The notes under the pieces were generated by a model. It was not told the DNA's origin and ran no database searches. It saw only the letters and a list, made by a program, of their open reading frames with translations. A stretch of DNA of 64,000 nucleotides. It comes from Polyangiaceae bacterium. Its GTDB lineage: Bacteria > Myxococcota_A > Polyangia > Polyangiales > Polyangiaceae. Position numbers and translations under genes: made by a program. Location: NCBI GenBank assembly GCA_019637265.1, contig JAHBVY010000001.1:1550001-1614000 (forward strand), read 5' to 3'. Below, piece after piece: positions 48,281 through 56,812 of the stretch. Position 1 is the first letter of the stretch; every line of letters begins with the position of its first letter.

Positions 48281-49675
48281 GTGCGTCGTGCGCCGACGCC
48301 CCGCTCGGAGCACACGTCACGCGCCGAGCCTCGGCGCGCGCGGCCACGGGGCAAGCTCGGGAAGGCGCTGGTGAGCCTGCTGCTGGCGCTGGGGGTGCTG
48401 TTCGGTAGCCTGCCTGTCCATGCCGCGTTCGGCTTCAACGACACCACCTGGGAGGGGATGAGCGACTTCCTGACCTTGACGCGGGAGCGCCTCGGTGAAG
48501 GCCGCGTGAAGCTGGTGGCGACGCTCGACTGGGACGAGCTGACCGAGAAGGACGCCGTCATCGTCGTCCACCCGGAGGTGGAGATCGACTACGCGGAGGC
48601 CAGCGCCTTCATGCGCGACGGCGGGCGCATGGCGGTGCTCGACGATCATGGACGCAGCGCGGCCTTCCTGCGGCGCTTCCAGATCGAGCGCATCCCGGCG
48701 CCGCTCCGGCCGGCGATCGCGCTGCGCGACAACCCGAACCTCGCGGTGGCGCTGCCCGCGGTGCAGCACGTGGCGGGGCACGAACAAGGGCGGCACCCGG
48801 TGGTGCGCGACGTGACGCAGGTGGTGACCAATCACCCCTCGGCGCTCAAGCACCCGAACCTCACCGCGGTGCTCACGCTGCCGGCGAGCGGCGAGCCGGA
48901 CGCGACGCTGGCGGTGACCGGCATCATCGCGGAGCGGGGTCGCCTGTTCGTGATGGGGGATCCTTCTGCCTTCATCAACCTGATGCTGCGCTACCCCGGC
49001 AATCGCGCCACGGCGGAGGGCTTGCTCGATTACTTGGTGGAGGATGATTCCTGGGGGAAACGCGGGGGGCGCGTGTTCTTGGTGGTGGGGCGCTTCAAGC
49101 AGACGGGGCACTACGGCGGCGCGCCGAGCTTCGCGGATGAGCTGAAGGACTACTGGGAGGGCTTCCTGGAGCTGCTCGACGACACCCGCGCCGAGGGCCT
49201 GCCCGATTGGGTGGCGCTGGCGCTGGGCGCGCTGGTGGCGCTGGGCGGCGCGGTGTTCATGGGGAAGATCGGCGCGCGCGCCTACGGGCGCATCTTGCCC
49301 CGCTACACGCGGCGCACGCCGCTCGTGGCGCAAGGGGGCATCGCGGGGCGCGCGGCGGTGCTGGCGGCGCCCACCACGCACCGCGCCTTGGCGATGCTGG
49401 AGCTGAAGAGCGCGCTGGTGGAGTCGCTCGGGGAGCGCCTGGGCGCGGAGCAGCTCGCGGGACCGAACGAGCTGGTGACGCGCCTCGAGGGGCGCGGCGT
49501 CTCGCGGGAGGCGCTGAGCGCCTTGAAGCGCACCTTGGAGGAGCTGGCCCACGTGGAGCGCCGCGTGGTCACCTCGCAGTCGATTCGCGTGACGAGCGGG
49601 GGGGTTCAGCGTATGCGGGAGCAGGTGAGCCAGCGGCTCGCGGAGATCGAGGCGGAGCTCGGGAGCGTGACGTGA
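48281..49675 (+). CDS. DUF4350 domain membrane protein
   Basis: 464 residues from GTG 48281, a low-certainty start without a clear ribosome-binding site. A signal-like helix (KALVSLLLALGVLFGSLPVH, cleaved after AA) precedes a periplasmic DUF4350 domain: TTWEGMSDFLTLTRERLGEG, KDAVIVVHPEVEIDYAEASA and GGRMAVLDDHGRSAAFLRRF, ending GRLFVMGDPSAFINLMLRYP. One membrane helix lies near residues 308-328 (WVALALGALVALGGAVFMG), then a cytosolic helical tail. DUF4350 proteins accompany MoxR ATPases and DUF58 proteins, a set thought to assemble or modify envelope proteins. A moxR-type gene follows after 124 bp. Confidence 0.8.
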   Translation: MRRAPTPRSEHTSRAEPRRARPRGKLGKALVSLLLALGVLFGSLPVHAAFGFNDTTWEGMSDFLTLTRERLGEGRVKLVATLDWDELTEKDAVIVVHPEVEIDYAEASAFMRDGGRMAVLDDHGRSAAFLRRFQIERIPAPLRPAIALRDNPNLAVALPAVQHVAGHEQGRHPVVRDVTQVVTNHPSALKHPNLTAVLTLPASGEPDATLAVTGIIAERGRLFVMGDPSAFINLMLRYPGNRATAEGLLDYLVEDDSWGKRGGRVFLVVGRFKQTGHYGGAPSFADELKDYWEGFLELLDDTRAEGLPDWVALALGALVALGGAVFMGKIGARAYGRILPRYTRRTPLVAQGGIAGRAAVLAAPTTHRALAMLELKSALVESLGERLGAEQLAGPNELVTRLEGRGVSREALSALKRTLEELAHVERRVVTSQSIRVTSGGVQRMREQVSQRLAEIEAELGSVT

Positions 49676-49799
49676 AGCAAGCGGTTCGAAGCCATGAGAT
49701 GCAAGCGCCCGCCGCGAAGCTCGGAAACCAGACGACCTTCGTTTCCGTAGTCCGCCGGTCGTGCGTGGAATGCGGGCGCGCGCCGCTCGGGAGCAGGAC

Positions 49800-50771
49800 G
49801 TGAATCAACCGGTTCAAATCAACGAGATTGAGGCCGCGCGCGAGCGCCTGGGTGAGGTGCGGCGCCAGGTGAGCCGCGTGTACGTCGGCCCGGTGGAGCC
49901 CATCGATCAGCTGCTCGCCTGCCTGCTCGCCGGGGGCCACGTGCTGCTCGAGGGGGTGCCCGGCGTCGCCAAGACGACGCTGGTCAAGGCCTTCGCTGCG
50001 GTGCTCGGCTGCTCCGTGCGCCGCATCCAGTTCACTCCGGATCTGCTGCCCGCCGACATCACCGGCACCTACGTGCTCTCGCCGCGCGACGGCACCTTCT
50101 CGCTGCGCCCGGGCCCGGTGTTCGCCAACGTCGTGTTGGCTGACGAGATCAACCGCGCCCCCGCCAAGACGCAGTCCGCGCTGCTGGAGGCGATGCAGGA
50201 GCGCCAGGTCACCATCGAGGGGGACCGCTTCGAGCTGCCGAACCCGTTCTTCGTGCTGGCGACGCAGAACCCCATCGACCTCGAGGGGACGTACCCGCTC
50301 CCGGAGGCGCAGATCGATCGCTTCCTGGTGCGCGTGCCGATGGACTACCCGAGCGCCAGTGAAGAGGTCGCCATGCTCAAGGCGCACGGCGTCAGCGCGC
50401 CCGAGCCCGGCGTGGTGCTGAGCCCGGAGGACGTGCTGCGGCTGCAGTCGGTGGCCGCGCGCGTCCACGTGGAGGACGACCTCTACGACTACGCAGTGGG
50501 CCTGACGGCCTTCACGCGGCGCCACCCCAAGGTGGTGCTCGGCGCCTCACCGCGCGCCTCCCTCGGGCTGCTCCGCGTGGCCAAGGCGCAGGCGGTGCTC
50601 GCGGGGCGACCCTACGTGAGCCCTGACGATCTCAGCCGCTCGGCGGCCGCCGTGCTCGCCCACCGCCTGGTGCTGCTGCCCGAGCTGGAGGGCGACACGA
50701 GGGCGCGCGACGCGGTGATCCAGGACGCCCTGAACAAAGTGGGCTACCGCCGCGCAGTTAGGCCAGTATAG
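49800..50771 (+). CDS. MoxR-family AAA+ ATPase
   Basis: 323 residues from GTG 49800 (MNQPVQINEI), preceded by GGGAGCAGG; the alternative ATG at 49761 adds a basic stretch not seen in the family. MoxR proteins act as chaperone-like ATPases with DUF58/von Willebrand partners. Walker A is EGVPGVAKTTLVKAF (near 51-65), followed by QFTPDLLPADITG, Walker B VVLADEINRAPAKTQSALLE, sensor 1 FVLATQNPIDLEGTYPLPEA and the Arg finger QIDRFLVR. The C-terminal lid has LGASPRASLGLLRVAKAQA. All key residues are present. Its DUF4350 neighbour is upstream; the DUF58 gene lies 3 kb further on, after intervening envelope genes. Confidence 0.95.
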   Translation: MNQPVQINEIEAARERLGEVRRQVSRVYVGPVEPIDQLLACLLAGGHVLLEGVPGVAKTTLVKAFAAVLGCSVRRIQFTPDLLPADITGTYVLSPRDGTFSLRPGPVFANVVLADEINRAPAKTQSALLEAMQERQVTIEGDRFELPNPFFVLATQNPIDLEGTYPLPEAQIDRFLVRVPMDYPSASEEVAMLKAHGVSAPEPGVVLSPEDVLRLQSVAARVHVEDDLYDYAVGLTAFTRRHPKVVLGASPRASLGLLRVAKAQAVLAGRPYVSPDDLSRSAAAVLAHRLVLLPELEGDTRARDAVIQDALNKVGYRRAVRPV

Positions 50772-50915
50772 CGCCGCGGGCGGCGCGCTGGTCAGCACCC
50801 CTGATCGAGCCGCCCGCGTGGAGCCCACGAGACCTCAGGACCCGAGTGGTCCGCTCCACGGCTCATCGTTCACCCCCGATCACGAGATCCAATCAGACAT
50901 CAAGGAGGACCGTTC

Positions 50916-51224
50916 ATGCGTCAGGTTCACATCGCGCTCGGTGCGCTCGCGCTGCTCGCCAGCGCCTGCGGCGGCAGCGCCATTTCCCCTCAGATGGTGC
51001 AGCGCGCTCAGGCGCACGACTCCAGCGCCTCCGAAGCCACCCTCACCCAGGGCAAGGCGCTGTACGAGCAGAAGTGCGGCACCTGCCACGAGCTGTACCC
51101 GCCCAGCTCCCACAGCGCGGAGAAGTGGCCCGGCATCGTCGAGCGCATGGGCCCCATGGCGAAGATCTCCAAGGACGAGGAGCGCGCCGTGCTCCACTAT
51201 GTCATTGGCGCCGGCGGCGAGTGA
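50916..51224 (+). CDS. Small haem-c lipoprotein
   Basis: 102 residues. The strong site AAGGAGG nine bases before the ATG fixes the start. A lipoprotein signal ends at Cys18 (ALLASAC). A class I cytochrome c fold follows with one haem site, Cys54-Gly-Thr-Cys57-His58 (YEQKCGTCHELYPPSSHSAE), and a probable axial Met in RMGPMAKIS. The protein would sit on the periplasmic side of a membrane and carry one electron, but its partner is not evident in the window. A perfect terminator follows at 51382-51413. The last 21 bases of the gene region are duplicated 39 bp downstream. Confidence 0.9.
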   Translation: MRQVHIALGALALLASACGGSAISPQMVQRAQAHDSSASEATLTQGKALYEQKCGTCHELYPPSSHSAEKWPGIVERMGPMAKISKDEERAVLHYVIGAGGE

Positions 51225-51266
51225 GCGCCGCCCGCGGCAGTGATCGGCGCCGGCGGCGAGTGAGCG
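51207..51266. repeat. Direct repeat of the cytochrome gene's 3' end
   Basis: The 21 bases at 51207-51227, covering the last codons and stop, are repeated exactly at 51246-51266 (GGCGCCGGCGGCGAGTGAGC then G). The 39-bp offset means a duplicated fragment, not a second gene. Confidence 0.8.
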
Positions 51267-51381
51267 TTCAGGAGGCTCTAGGCAGGTACGCTGTCTAGCT
51301 CGGTACGCGCTCTGAGGTGCCCCGAGCAGTCAGATGCACTGGCTGGGTCCATCGCGCCGCGCTGCGCCGCGGGCAACCAGG

Positions 51382-51413
51382 CAGGCACCCTAACTAGGGT
51401 GCCTGTTTTTTTT
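51382..51413 (+). terminator. Rho-independent terminator after the cytochrome gene
   Basis: A 10-bp perfect stem CAGGCACCCT / AGGGTGCCTG with an AACT loop, followed by eight T residues (51406-51413). It is the cleanest terminator in the window. A G7 tract and a copy of dispersed repeat 2 follow at once. The convergent barrel gene ends 35 bp further on. Confidence 0.9.
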
Positions 51414-51414
51414 C

Positions 51415-51437
51415 GGGGGGGTTAGACGGCACCGCGC
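51415..51437 (-). repeat. Dispersed repeat family 2, copy C, after a terminator
   Basis: GGGGGGGTTAGACGGCACCG then CGC. Reverse complemented it reads GCGGTGCCGTCTAACCCCCC, matching the copies near 593 and 10028 except at the variable base before AA. It abuts the T8 tract of the terminator. Confidence 0.65.
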
Positions 51438-51448
51438 CGGGCGGCGCC

Positions 51449-53287
51449 TCACGGCTCGAGCAGCGAGAAGCCGGTGCTGACGTCCGGCACCGTGAGCTGC
51501 GGTAAATCGAAGGCCTGAGCGAAGGTGAACACGAAGTTCCCCGGAAGGGTGGTGTACTGACGACTGGCGATGGGGAAGCCCCAGTCCACGCGGAACACCG
51601 CGCGATCGAACATCGGGAGCAGGCCGCGCACCCCGGCGCCCACCGAGTGATTCAGCGCGAAGCGCTGGTAACCGTTGAAGGCGCTGGCCGCGTCGTAGAA
51701 GGCCACCGCCCCCAGCTCGGCGCCCCACAGCCGCACGGCGGTGGAGCGGTACTCCACGCTGCTCGCGACGCGATCTTTACCGATGAAGGCGAAGCTCGGG
51801 TAGCCGCGGGGCCGCGTCTCCCCGCCCAAGCCGTAGCGATCGTTCAGGTAGTTTCGGTAGCGGTTGCCCACCAGCGCGTCGTAGTGCAGGCGCCCGGCGC
51901 CGAAGCGCGGGCTCACCACCCGGAGCTGCGCCGTCACCTCCGCGTCGGAGCGCTCGCCCGCGAGCTCCGTCAGGGATGAGCCGAGCAAGCGAATGAGCCC
52001 ATCGCCGAGCGGCAGGCTGTAACCCAGCGCCGCGAAGCTACCGAGCAGGTCGCGACTGGAGCCGAGCGCCTCCGCCGCGGGGTACAACTTGAGCGCCACT
52101 TGGTGCCCCAGGCGCAGATCCTCCTGGAGGCCGAGCGTCTCGATCTCGAGGCTCCGGTGGTAGCGCGTGGAGTAAGCCTCCAGCTGCACGAAGGGGCTCG
52201 CCCGGGTGTCTCCGCGCGGCACCGCGCGCGCCGTGAACTCCTCGGCAGCGGCGGGCGCCACGCCGCGCACCGCGAACACGCGCCGCGTCGCCTCGGCGCC
52301 GATCGAGAGATCGAGCTTGTTCAGGCGCCCGAACGATCGCCGGAGCCGGTAGTCACCGGCGACGCGCTCCGCGTGGTACTCGTAAGGGATACGGCCCACG
52401 CTGGTGGGATAGGTCGCGAGCACCCCGCCGACGTAGCGGCGCACCACCTCGCTGCGCCACGCCAGGGTGACGCCGAAGGACCACTCGTCCTGGCTGCTGT
52501 AGAGCGGCTGCCCGAAAGACATCCCACCATACGAACCCTCGGTGCGCCCGGTGTCGCGGTTGAAGATCAGGTTGGCGTAGGCGCTGCTCTGGAGCCCGGT
52601 GCCCACCACGCGCGGGTTGATGTAGGCGGCGCCCGCGACGTAGCGATCGAGCTGCAGCGCGAACAAGCCGCTCAGCGTGAGGTGCGTGCCGAACAGGTTC
52701 TGCTCGCTCGGCTGGATCAAGAGCCGCTCGAGCTTCCCCGCTTGAAACCGCGCGTCCCAGTTGAGGCGCAGGCTCCACACGTCGCGCGCGATGACCAGGA
52801 GCCGCACTTTGTCAGGGGTGCTGCCTACGAGCGGCACCAGCAGCACCAGCGAGAGCTGGCGCGCGGCACGCAAGTTGCGCTCGCTCTCGCGCGCGAGATC
52901 CCCACGGAACCTCCCCCCCTGCTGGAGCAGCAGCTCCCGGCGGATCACCCGCTCGCGCGTCCGCACGTGCAGCTGGTTCACGAACAGCGGCACCGGATCC
53001 TGCTCGTCGAAGACGTCGAGCACCACCACCTCGATCGACTCGATCGTCTTGCCCTCGGGCGCCTCGTCGACTACCGGGCGCACCCCCACCTCGGTCAGGT
53101 GATCGAGCTCACGCTCGAGGGTGTACTGCTCGAGCTCGGAGTACTCCTCGTCCTCCGAGTCGTCGGCGGCCCAGGCGCGCGGCGCCAAGGCGAGCAAGAA
53201 GCCCAGCGTGAGCCGTGACAACGCGGCGGCGCGCGAGGCGCGCTTCGCCCAGCGGGGCTTCGTGGAGGCTCGCTCGCGCGGAGTCAC
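51449..53287 (-). CDS. BamA/TamA-family outer-membrane barrel protein
   Basis: 612 residues from GTG 53285-53287; a GTG at 53302 would add five. A signal peptide (SRLTLGFLLALAPRAWA) is followed by an acidic stretch (DDSEDEEYSELEQYTLEREL), then one POTRA-like domain (VVVLDVFDEQDPVPLFVNQL; IRRELLLQQGGRFRGDLARE), and a C-terminal beta-barrel of alternating strands (RVFRVDWGFPIASRQ; FTFAQAFDLPQL). BamA has five POTRA domains and TamA three, so this is a reduced family member for outer-membrane insertion or lipid/protein export. The usual VRGF loop motif appears altered as TRPRGYPSFAF. Its start is almost back to back with the Sel1-like gene. Confidence 0.82.
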   Translation of the reverse strand: MTPRERASTKPRWAKRASRAAALSRLTLGFLLALAPRAWAADDSEDEEYSELEQYTLERELDHLTEVGVRPVVDEAPEGKTIESIEVVVLDVFDEQDPVPLFVNQLHVRTRERVIRRELLLQQGGRFRGDLARESERNLRAARQLSLVLLVPLVGSTPDKVRLLVIARDVWSLRLNWDARFQAGKLERLLIQPSEQNLFGTHLTLSGLFALQLDRYVAGAAYINPRVVGTGLQSSAYANLIFNRDTGRTEGSYGGMSFGQPLYSSQDEWSFGVTLAWRSEVVRRYVGGVLATYPTSVGRIPYEYHAERVAGDYRLRRSFGRLNKLDLSIGAEATRRVFAVRGVAPAAAEEFTARAVPRGDTRASPFVQLEAYSTRYHRSLEIETLGLQEDLRLGHQVALKLYPAAEALGSSRDLLGSFAALGYSLPLGDGLIRLLGSSLTELAGERSDAEVTAQLRVVSPRFGAGRLHYDALVGNRYRNYLNDRYGLGGETRPRGYPSFAFIGKDRVASSVEYRSTAVRLWGAELGAVAFYDAASAFNGYQRFALNHSVGAGVRGLLPMFDRAVFRVDWGFPIASRQYTTLPGNFVFTFAQAFDLPQLTVPDVSTGFSLLEP

Positions 53288-53307
53288 CGTGCGATGATGC
53301 ACGTTAG

Positions 53308-53880
53308 GTGGCGCAGGTGTCGGAGAACAAGCACTGGATGTGGGGCGCCCTGGTGGGCGCGGCCGCCGGTGCGCTGATCGCGCTCGCGCTGGGGCGCCCC
53401 GAGGCGCCGGCGCCGCGTGAGGCCCTACCCACCGAAGCTCGGCCAGAAGTGCTGCCAAGCTCCGTGGTTCCGCGCACGCCGGATCCACCCGCACCGGTGG
53501 CGCTGAAGCCGCCCGCGCTCACGACGGCGGCGCCGAAGGCCACCCTCAAGGCCCGGCCGCTGCTCGCGGCGAGCGACGTCGCGAACGCGGAGCTGCGCTG
53601 CGCGCGCGGCGCGCCCGAGCCCTGCCTCGACGTGGGTCACTACTACGCCGAGCAAGGGGGCCAAGAGACGAAGTCCCTCACCTTCCGCCGCCGCGCGCTG
53701 GTGCTCTACGCGGAGGCCTGTCAGCGGCGCGAGGCCCCGGCGTGCCGCCAGCTGAGCCAGCTGTACGAGCACGGCATCGGGGTGAGCCGCGACGCCAACA
53801 CCGCCGCGGCGCTGCTCCAACGCTACCTCGAGCTATGCGCCAGCGGCGCGCGCTGCGGCGACGACCCAGAGCCGCTATAA
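53308..53880 (+). CDS. Membrane-anchored Sel1-like repeat protein
   Basis: 190 residues from GTG 53308; an ATG at 53338 (MWGALVGAAAGALIALALG) is a good alternative and would leave room for promoters. One N-terminal membrane helix is followed by a Pro/Ala-rich linker (residues about 30-85), then two Sel1-type helical pairs: CLDVGHYYAEQGGQETKSLT and CRQLSQLYEHGIGVSRDANT, each ending near paired Cys residues (CARGAPEPC; CASGARC). The Cys pattern suggests disulfides and so an outward orientation. Sel1 repeats mediate protein contacts. It lies 18 bp upstream of the DUF58 gene, in the same direction. Confidence 0.82.
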   Translation: MAQVSENKHWMWGALVGAAAGALIALALGRPEAPAPREALPTEARPEVLPSSVVPRTPDPPAPVALKPPALTTAAPKATLKARPLLAASDVANAELRCARGAPEPCLDVGHYYAEQGGQETKSLTFRRRALVLYAEACQRREAPACRQLSQLYEHGIGVSRDANTAAALLQRYLELCASGARCGDDPEPL

Positions 53881-53898
53881 CCCCGCCCGAGGCACCGC

Positions 53899-55476
53899 TT
53901 GCAGATCCACCCCACTCGCGCCGCCGTCGATCTGACGATCGCCGCCATCCTGGCGGTCGCCGCGGCGGTGGCGCTGCGCCTCACCGCGGTCCTGGCCTGG
54001 GCGGGCGCGCTCCTCTTGGGCCTCGCCATCGCGCGCGCGGTCACGCGGATCGCCGTCGCGCGGATCCGCGCGGCGGGCTTCGAGATGCTGTGGCGCGAGC
54101 CCGAGCGCGCGCGGCGGATCGCGCGCGGTGAGCGGCTCTTGCTCCGCGCGGAGGTGCGTAACCGCGACACGCGCGCGGCGCGCTACGTGGGGCTGCGCGC
54201 GGTGGCCTCACCGCACCTGTCGCTCAGCGTCGATCCGGCGGAGGGCGAGGTGCCAGCGGGGGGCCGCATGGAGGTCACCGTCACCGTGACGGCGCCGCGC
54301 GTGGGGCGCCATGGCATTCATGGCCTCTCGCTCGAAGTGCAAGGCAGCCCGGGGCTGTTCGAGGTGCCGCTCACCTTCGCCAACCCGTACGGCATCGAGG
54401 TGCTCCCCGGGCCGGCCGCGCTGAGCATCCACAGCGCGCGCGGCGGTCGCAGCCGTCAGGTGAGCGAGAGCGGGCGGCCGGGGCGCCCGGCTGGTGAGGG
54501 CTCCGAACTGAAGGAGCTGCGCGAGCTGAGCCCGGGGGATCCGTTCAAGCGCATCGCGTGGAAGGCGAGCGCGCGCCGCGGCAAGCTGATGGTGCGCGAG
54601 TACGAGCAAGACGAGCGCGACGTGGTGTGGTTGATCCTCGACGCCTCGGTGGAGCTCTGGTCCGGGGTGCCCGGCGGCGCGCCGCTCGACCTCGCGATCG
54701 ACGAGGTGGCGGCCGCGGCGAACCGACACCTCCGCCGCGGTGATCGCGTGGGCCTCGCCATCTGCGCGGCCCGCGTCTTGAGCTGCCTCCCCCCCGCCTC
54801 GGGCCCAGCGCAGCTCGCCGCCATCCACGCGGCGCTGGCTCACGACACCGCGACCCTCGACGCCGATCGCTCCGATCTCGACGAGGCGGACGTCGCGCTG
54901 CGGGTGCTCGAGCACCTGCGCCCGCTCGACCCCGAGGGCGCCTCGGACGTGCGCGTGACCGAGCTCGATCGCCTCGCGCGCCGCGCCGTCGAGGTGAAGG
55001 GCCGCGCGCCGTTCGACCTCCCGGAGCCGCGCGCCATGACGCCCCGGGAGCGGGTCCTCCGCGGTTACTTGGCCGCCTTCGGGATGGGCTCACCGCCACG
55101 CCAGGAGCCGGAGCAGGCGCACACGGATCGCTCCATCATCAGCGCGCTACGGCGCGCGATGAGCGAGCGCCCCAAGCCGACCAGCGTCCTCATCTGGTCC
55201 ACCGCGGGGGATCTGAGCGGCCGTCAGGAGCTCGAGGCCCAGCTCAAGAGCACCCCGCGCCGCGGTTGCCAGCTCACCTGGGTCCCGATGCGCTTCGGGC
55301 CCGGCCTCACCCGCGGCGGCGACGTGGAGCGCGCCGTCGCCGACGCGCTCGAGCTGCGCGCCGAGGTGCAGCGCGCCAAGGGCGAGCGCGCGCTCCGCCG
55401 CCTGGGCGTGAAGGTCGCGCGGCCCCGCGCCAAGGCCGCGCCCGCTCGTCAGGAGGCGGACGGTGTCAGCCGCTGA
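53899..55476 (+). CDS. DUF58 (von Willebrand-like) protein
   Basis: 525 residues from a TTG start. Two membrane helices lie at about residues 10-45 (LTIAAILAVAAAVALRLTAV), then an Ig-like region (about 70-165) and the DUF58 signature ELKELRELSPGDPFKRIAWK with ASARRGKLMVREYEQDERD. A vWA-type fold follows with WLILDASVELWSG; the Asp-Ala-Ser run stands at the MIDAS position, where the usual pattern is D-x-S-x-S. A C-terminal segment with LIWSTAGDLSG continues to a basic tail. Such proteins are the partners of MoxR ATPases. The last 14 bases overlap rsmA. Confidence 0.88.
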   Translation: MQIHPTRAAVDLTIAAILAVAAAVALRLTAVLAWAGALLLGLAIARAVTRIAVARIRAAGFEMLWREPERARRIARGERLLLRAEVRNRDTRAARYVGLRAVASPHLSLSVDPAEGEVPAGGRMEVTVTVTAPRVGRHGIHGLSLEVQGSPGLFEVPLTFANPYGIEVLPGPAALSIHSARGGRSRQVSESGRPGRPAGEGSELKELRELSPGDPFKRIAWKASARRGKLMVREYEQDERDVVWLILDASVELWSGVPGGAPLDLAIDEVAAAANRHLRRGDRVGLAICAARVLSCLPPASGPAQLAAIHAALAHDTATLDADRSDLDEADVALRVLEHLRPLDPEGASDVRVTELDRLARRAVEVKGRAPFDLPEPRAMTPRERVLRGYLAAFGMGSPPRQEPEQAHTDRSIISALRRAMSERPKPTSVLIWSTAGDLSGRQELEAQLKSTPRRGCQLTWVPMRFGPGLTRGGDVERAVADALELRAEVQRAKGERALRRLGVKVARPRAKAAPARQEADGVSR

Positions 55477-56311
55477 GCCGCGCGGACCGAAGAGCGAGCT
55501 CCAGAGCTTGGGGCTCACCGCCAAGCGCAGCTTCGGTCAGAATTTCCTCGCGGATAAGAACATCGCGCGGCGCATCGCCGAGCTCGCGGCCGAGGACGCG
55601 AAGACGGTGGTGGAGCTGGGCGCGGGCATGGGCGCGCTGACGGCGCCGCTGCTCGCGCACCCGGCGCGCGTGATCGCCGTGGAGCGCGACCGCGACCTGG
55701 TGCCCTACCTCCACGCCCGCTTCGCGGCGGAGCTCGCCGCGGGGCGTCTCCAGGTGCACGAGGCCGACGCCAAGACCTTCGACTACCCGGGGGCGTTTCA
55801 GCGCGCAGAGCAGCCCATCGTGCTAACCGGCAACCTCCCTTACCAACTGACGGGCCCGCTGTTGTCGCTCACCGCCGGGCTGGCGCGCGAGCTCTGCCGC
55901 GCGGTCTACATGGTGCAGCTCGAGGTCGCGCAGCGCGTGGTCGCGGCGCCGGGCGAGGCCGACTACGGGGCGCTCAGCGTGTTCATGCAGGCCGCCTTCC
56001 GCTGTGAGCGCGCGCTGACGGTACGCCGCACGGCCTTCTACCCCCAGCCGCGCGTCGACTCCGCCGTGCTGCGCCTCACCCGCCTGGAGACGCCCATCGC
56101 CGAGGAGACGCCGCTGTTTCGTCAGCTGGTGCGCCAAGCCTTCGAGCAGCGCCGGAAGACGCTGCGCAACGCCTGGCGCGCGCTGGGCCTAGCGGAGGTG
56201 GAGGCCGCGGCGGCGCGCGCCGACATCTCGCTCGATCTGCGCGGGGAGGCGCTCCACGCGCGCGACTTCGCGCGAATGGAGCGCTGCTTCACCGCGGTGG
56301 GGGCGCCGTGA
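55463..56311 (+). CDS. rsmA: 16S rRNA dimethyladenosine transferase (KsgA/RsmA)
   Basis: 282 residues from GTG 55463, with AGGAGG six bases before it. The enzyme dimethylates two adjacent adenines near the 3' end of 16S rRNA using S-adenosylmethionine. Signatures: KRSFGQNFLADKNIARRIAE at the start, SAM loop VVELGAGMGALTAP, acidic VIAVERDRDLV, the catalytic TGNLPYQLTGPLL, and FYPQPRVDSAVLRL. The helical C-terminal domain (FRQLVRQAFEQRRKTLRNAW) completes the family length. It overlaps the DUF58 gene by 14 bp and the following lipoprotein gene by 4 bp, so all three are probably on one transcript. Confidence 0.95.
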   Translation: MSAAEPRGPKSELQSLGLTAKRSFGQNFLADKNIARRIAELAAEDAKTVVELGAGMGALTAPLLAHPARVIAVERDRDLVPYLHARFAAELAAGRLQVHEADAKTFDYPGAFQRAEQPIVLTGNLPYQLTGPLLSLTAGLARELCRAVYMVQLEVAQRVVAAPGEADYGALSVFMQAAFRCERALTVRRTAFYPQPRVDSAVLRLTRLETPIAEETPLFRQLVRQAFEQRRKTLRNAWRALGLAEVEAAAARADISLDLRGEALHARDFARMERCFTAVGAP

Positions 56312-56808
56312 GCCGAGTCATCAGGCTCACTGCCTTCCTTGGCTTGGCGCTCGGCTTCACGCTCGGCGGCTGCCCCGCACCAGAGAAGCAGCGCCCCGAG
56401 GTCCGCGCCTCGTTCGGGATCTTCTACGGGGGCCAGGTGCAGGAGCGCGACGAGATCCCGTTCGAGATCGACCGCGCCAAGCAGAGCCAAGGTTTCCGCC
56501 TGGAATTTCCAGCGCCGCTCGCCGCCGCGCGCCGCGTGACCTGGGAGGTGGATCAGCCGGCGCCGCGCGGCAAGCGCCCCACCCCCACCTCGCGCATCAC
56601 CGCCCTGGGGGAGGCAGAGGTGCGCCCCGGCACGGATCGGCTGGAGGTGCCGCTCGAGCTCGCGCCGGGGGACCCGCTCGGCGAGTGGAACATCCGGGTC
56701 TTGGTCGATGGCGAGCTGGTGCTCGATCAGCGCTTCGCGCTGTATAGCGCCGCCGCGCGGGCGCGCGCCCAACGCTCCGCCGAAGAGCAAGCCGAAGACG
56801 ACGAGTGA
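56308..56808 (+). CDS. Small hypothetical lipoprotein
   Basis: 166 residues. The GTG start overlaps the rsmA stop (GTGA), indicating translational coupling. A lipoprotein signal ends at Cys22 (LGFTLGGC). The mature domain is beta-rich (ASFGIFYGGQVQERDEIPFE; DRLEVPLELAPGDPLGEWNI; RVLVDGELVLDQRFALYS), reminiscent of an Ig-like or cupredoxin-like sandwich, and ends with an acidic helix (RAQRSAEEQAEDDE). No motif identifies a function. Confidence 0.78.
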   Translation: MSRVIRLTAFLGLALGFTLGGCPAPEKQRPEVRASFGIFYGGQVQERDEIPFEIDRAKQSQGFRLEFPAPLAAARRVTWEVDQPAPRGKRPTPTSRITALGEAEVRPGTDRLEVPLELAPGDPLGEWNIRVLVDGELVLDQRFALYSAAARARAQRSAEEQAEDDE

Positions 56809-56812
56809 GCGG

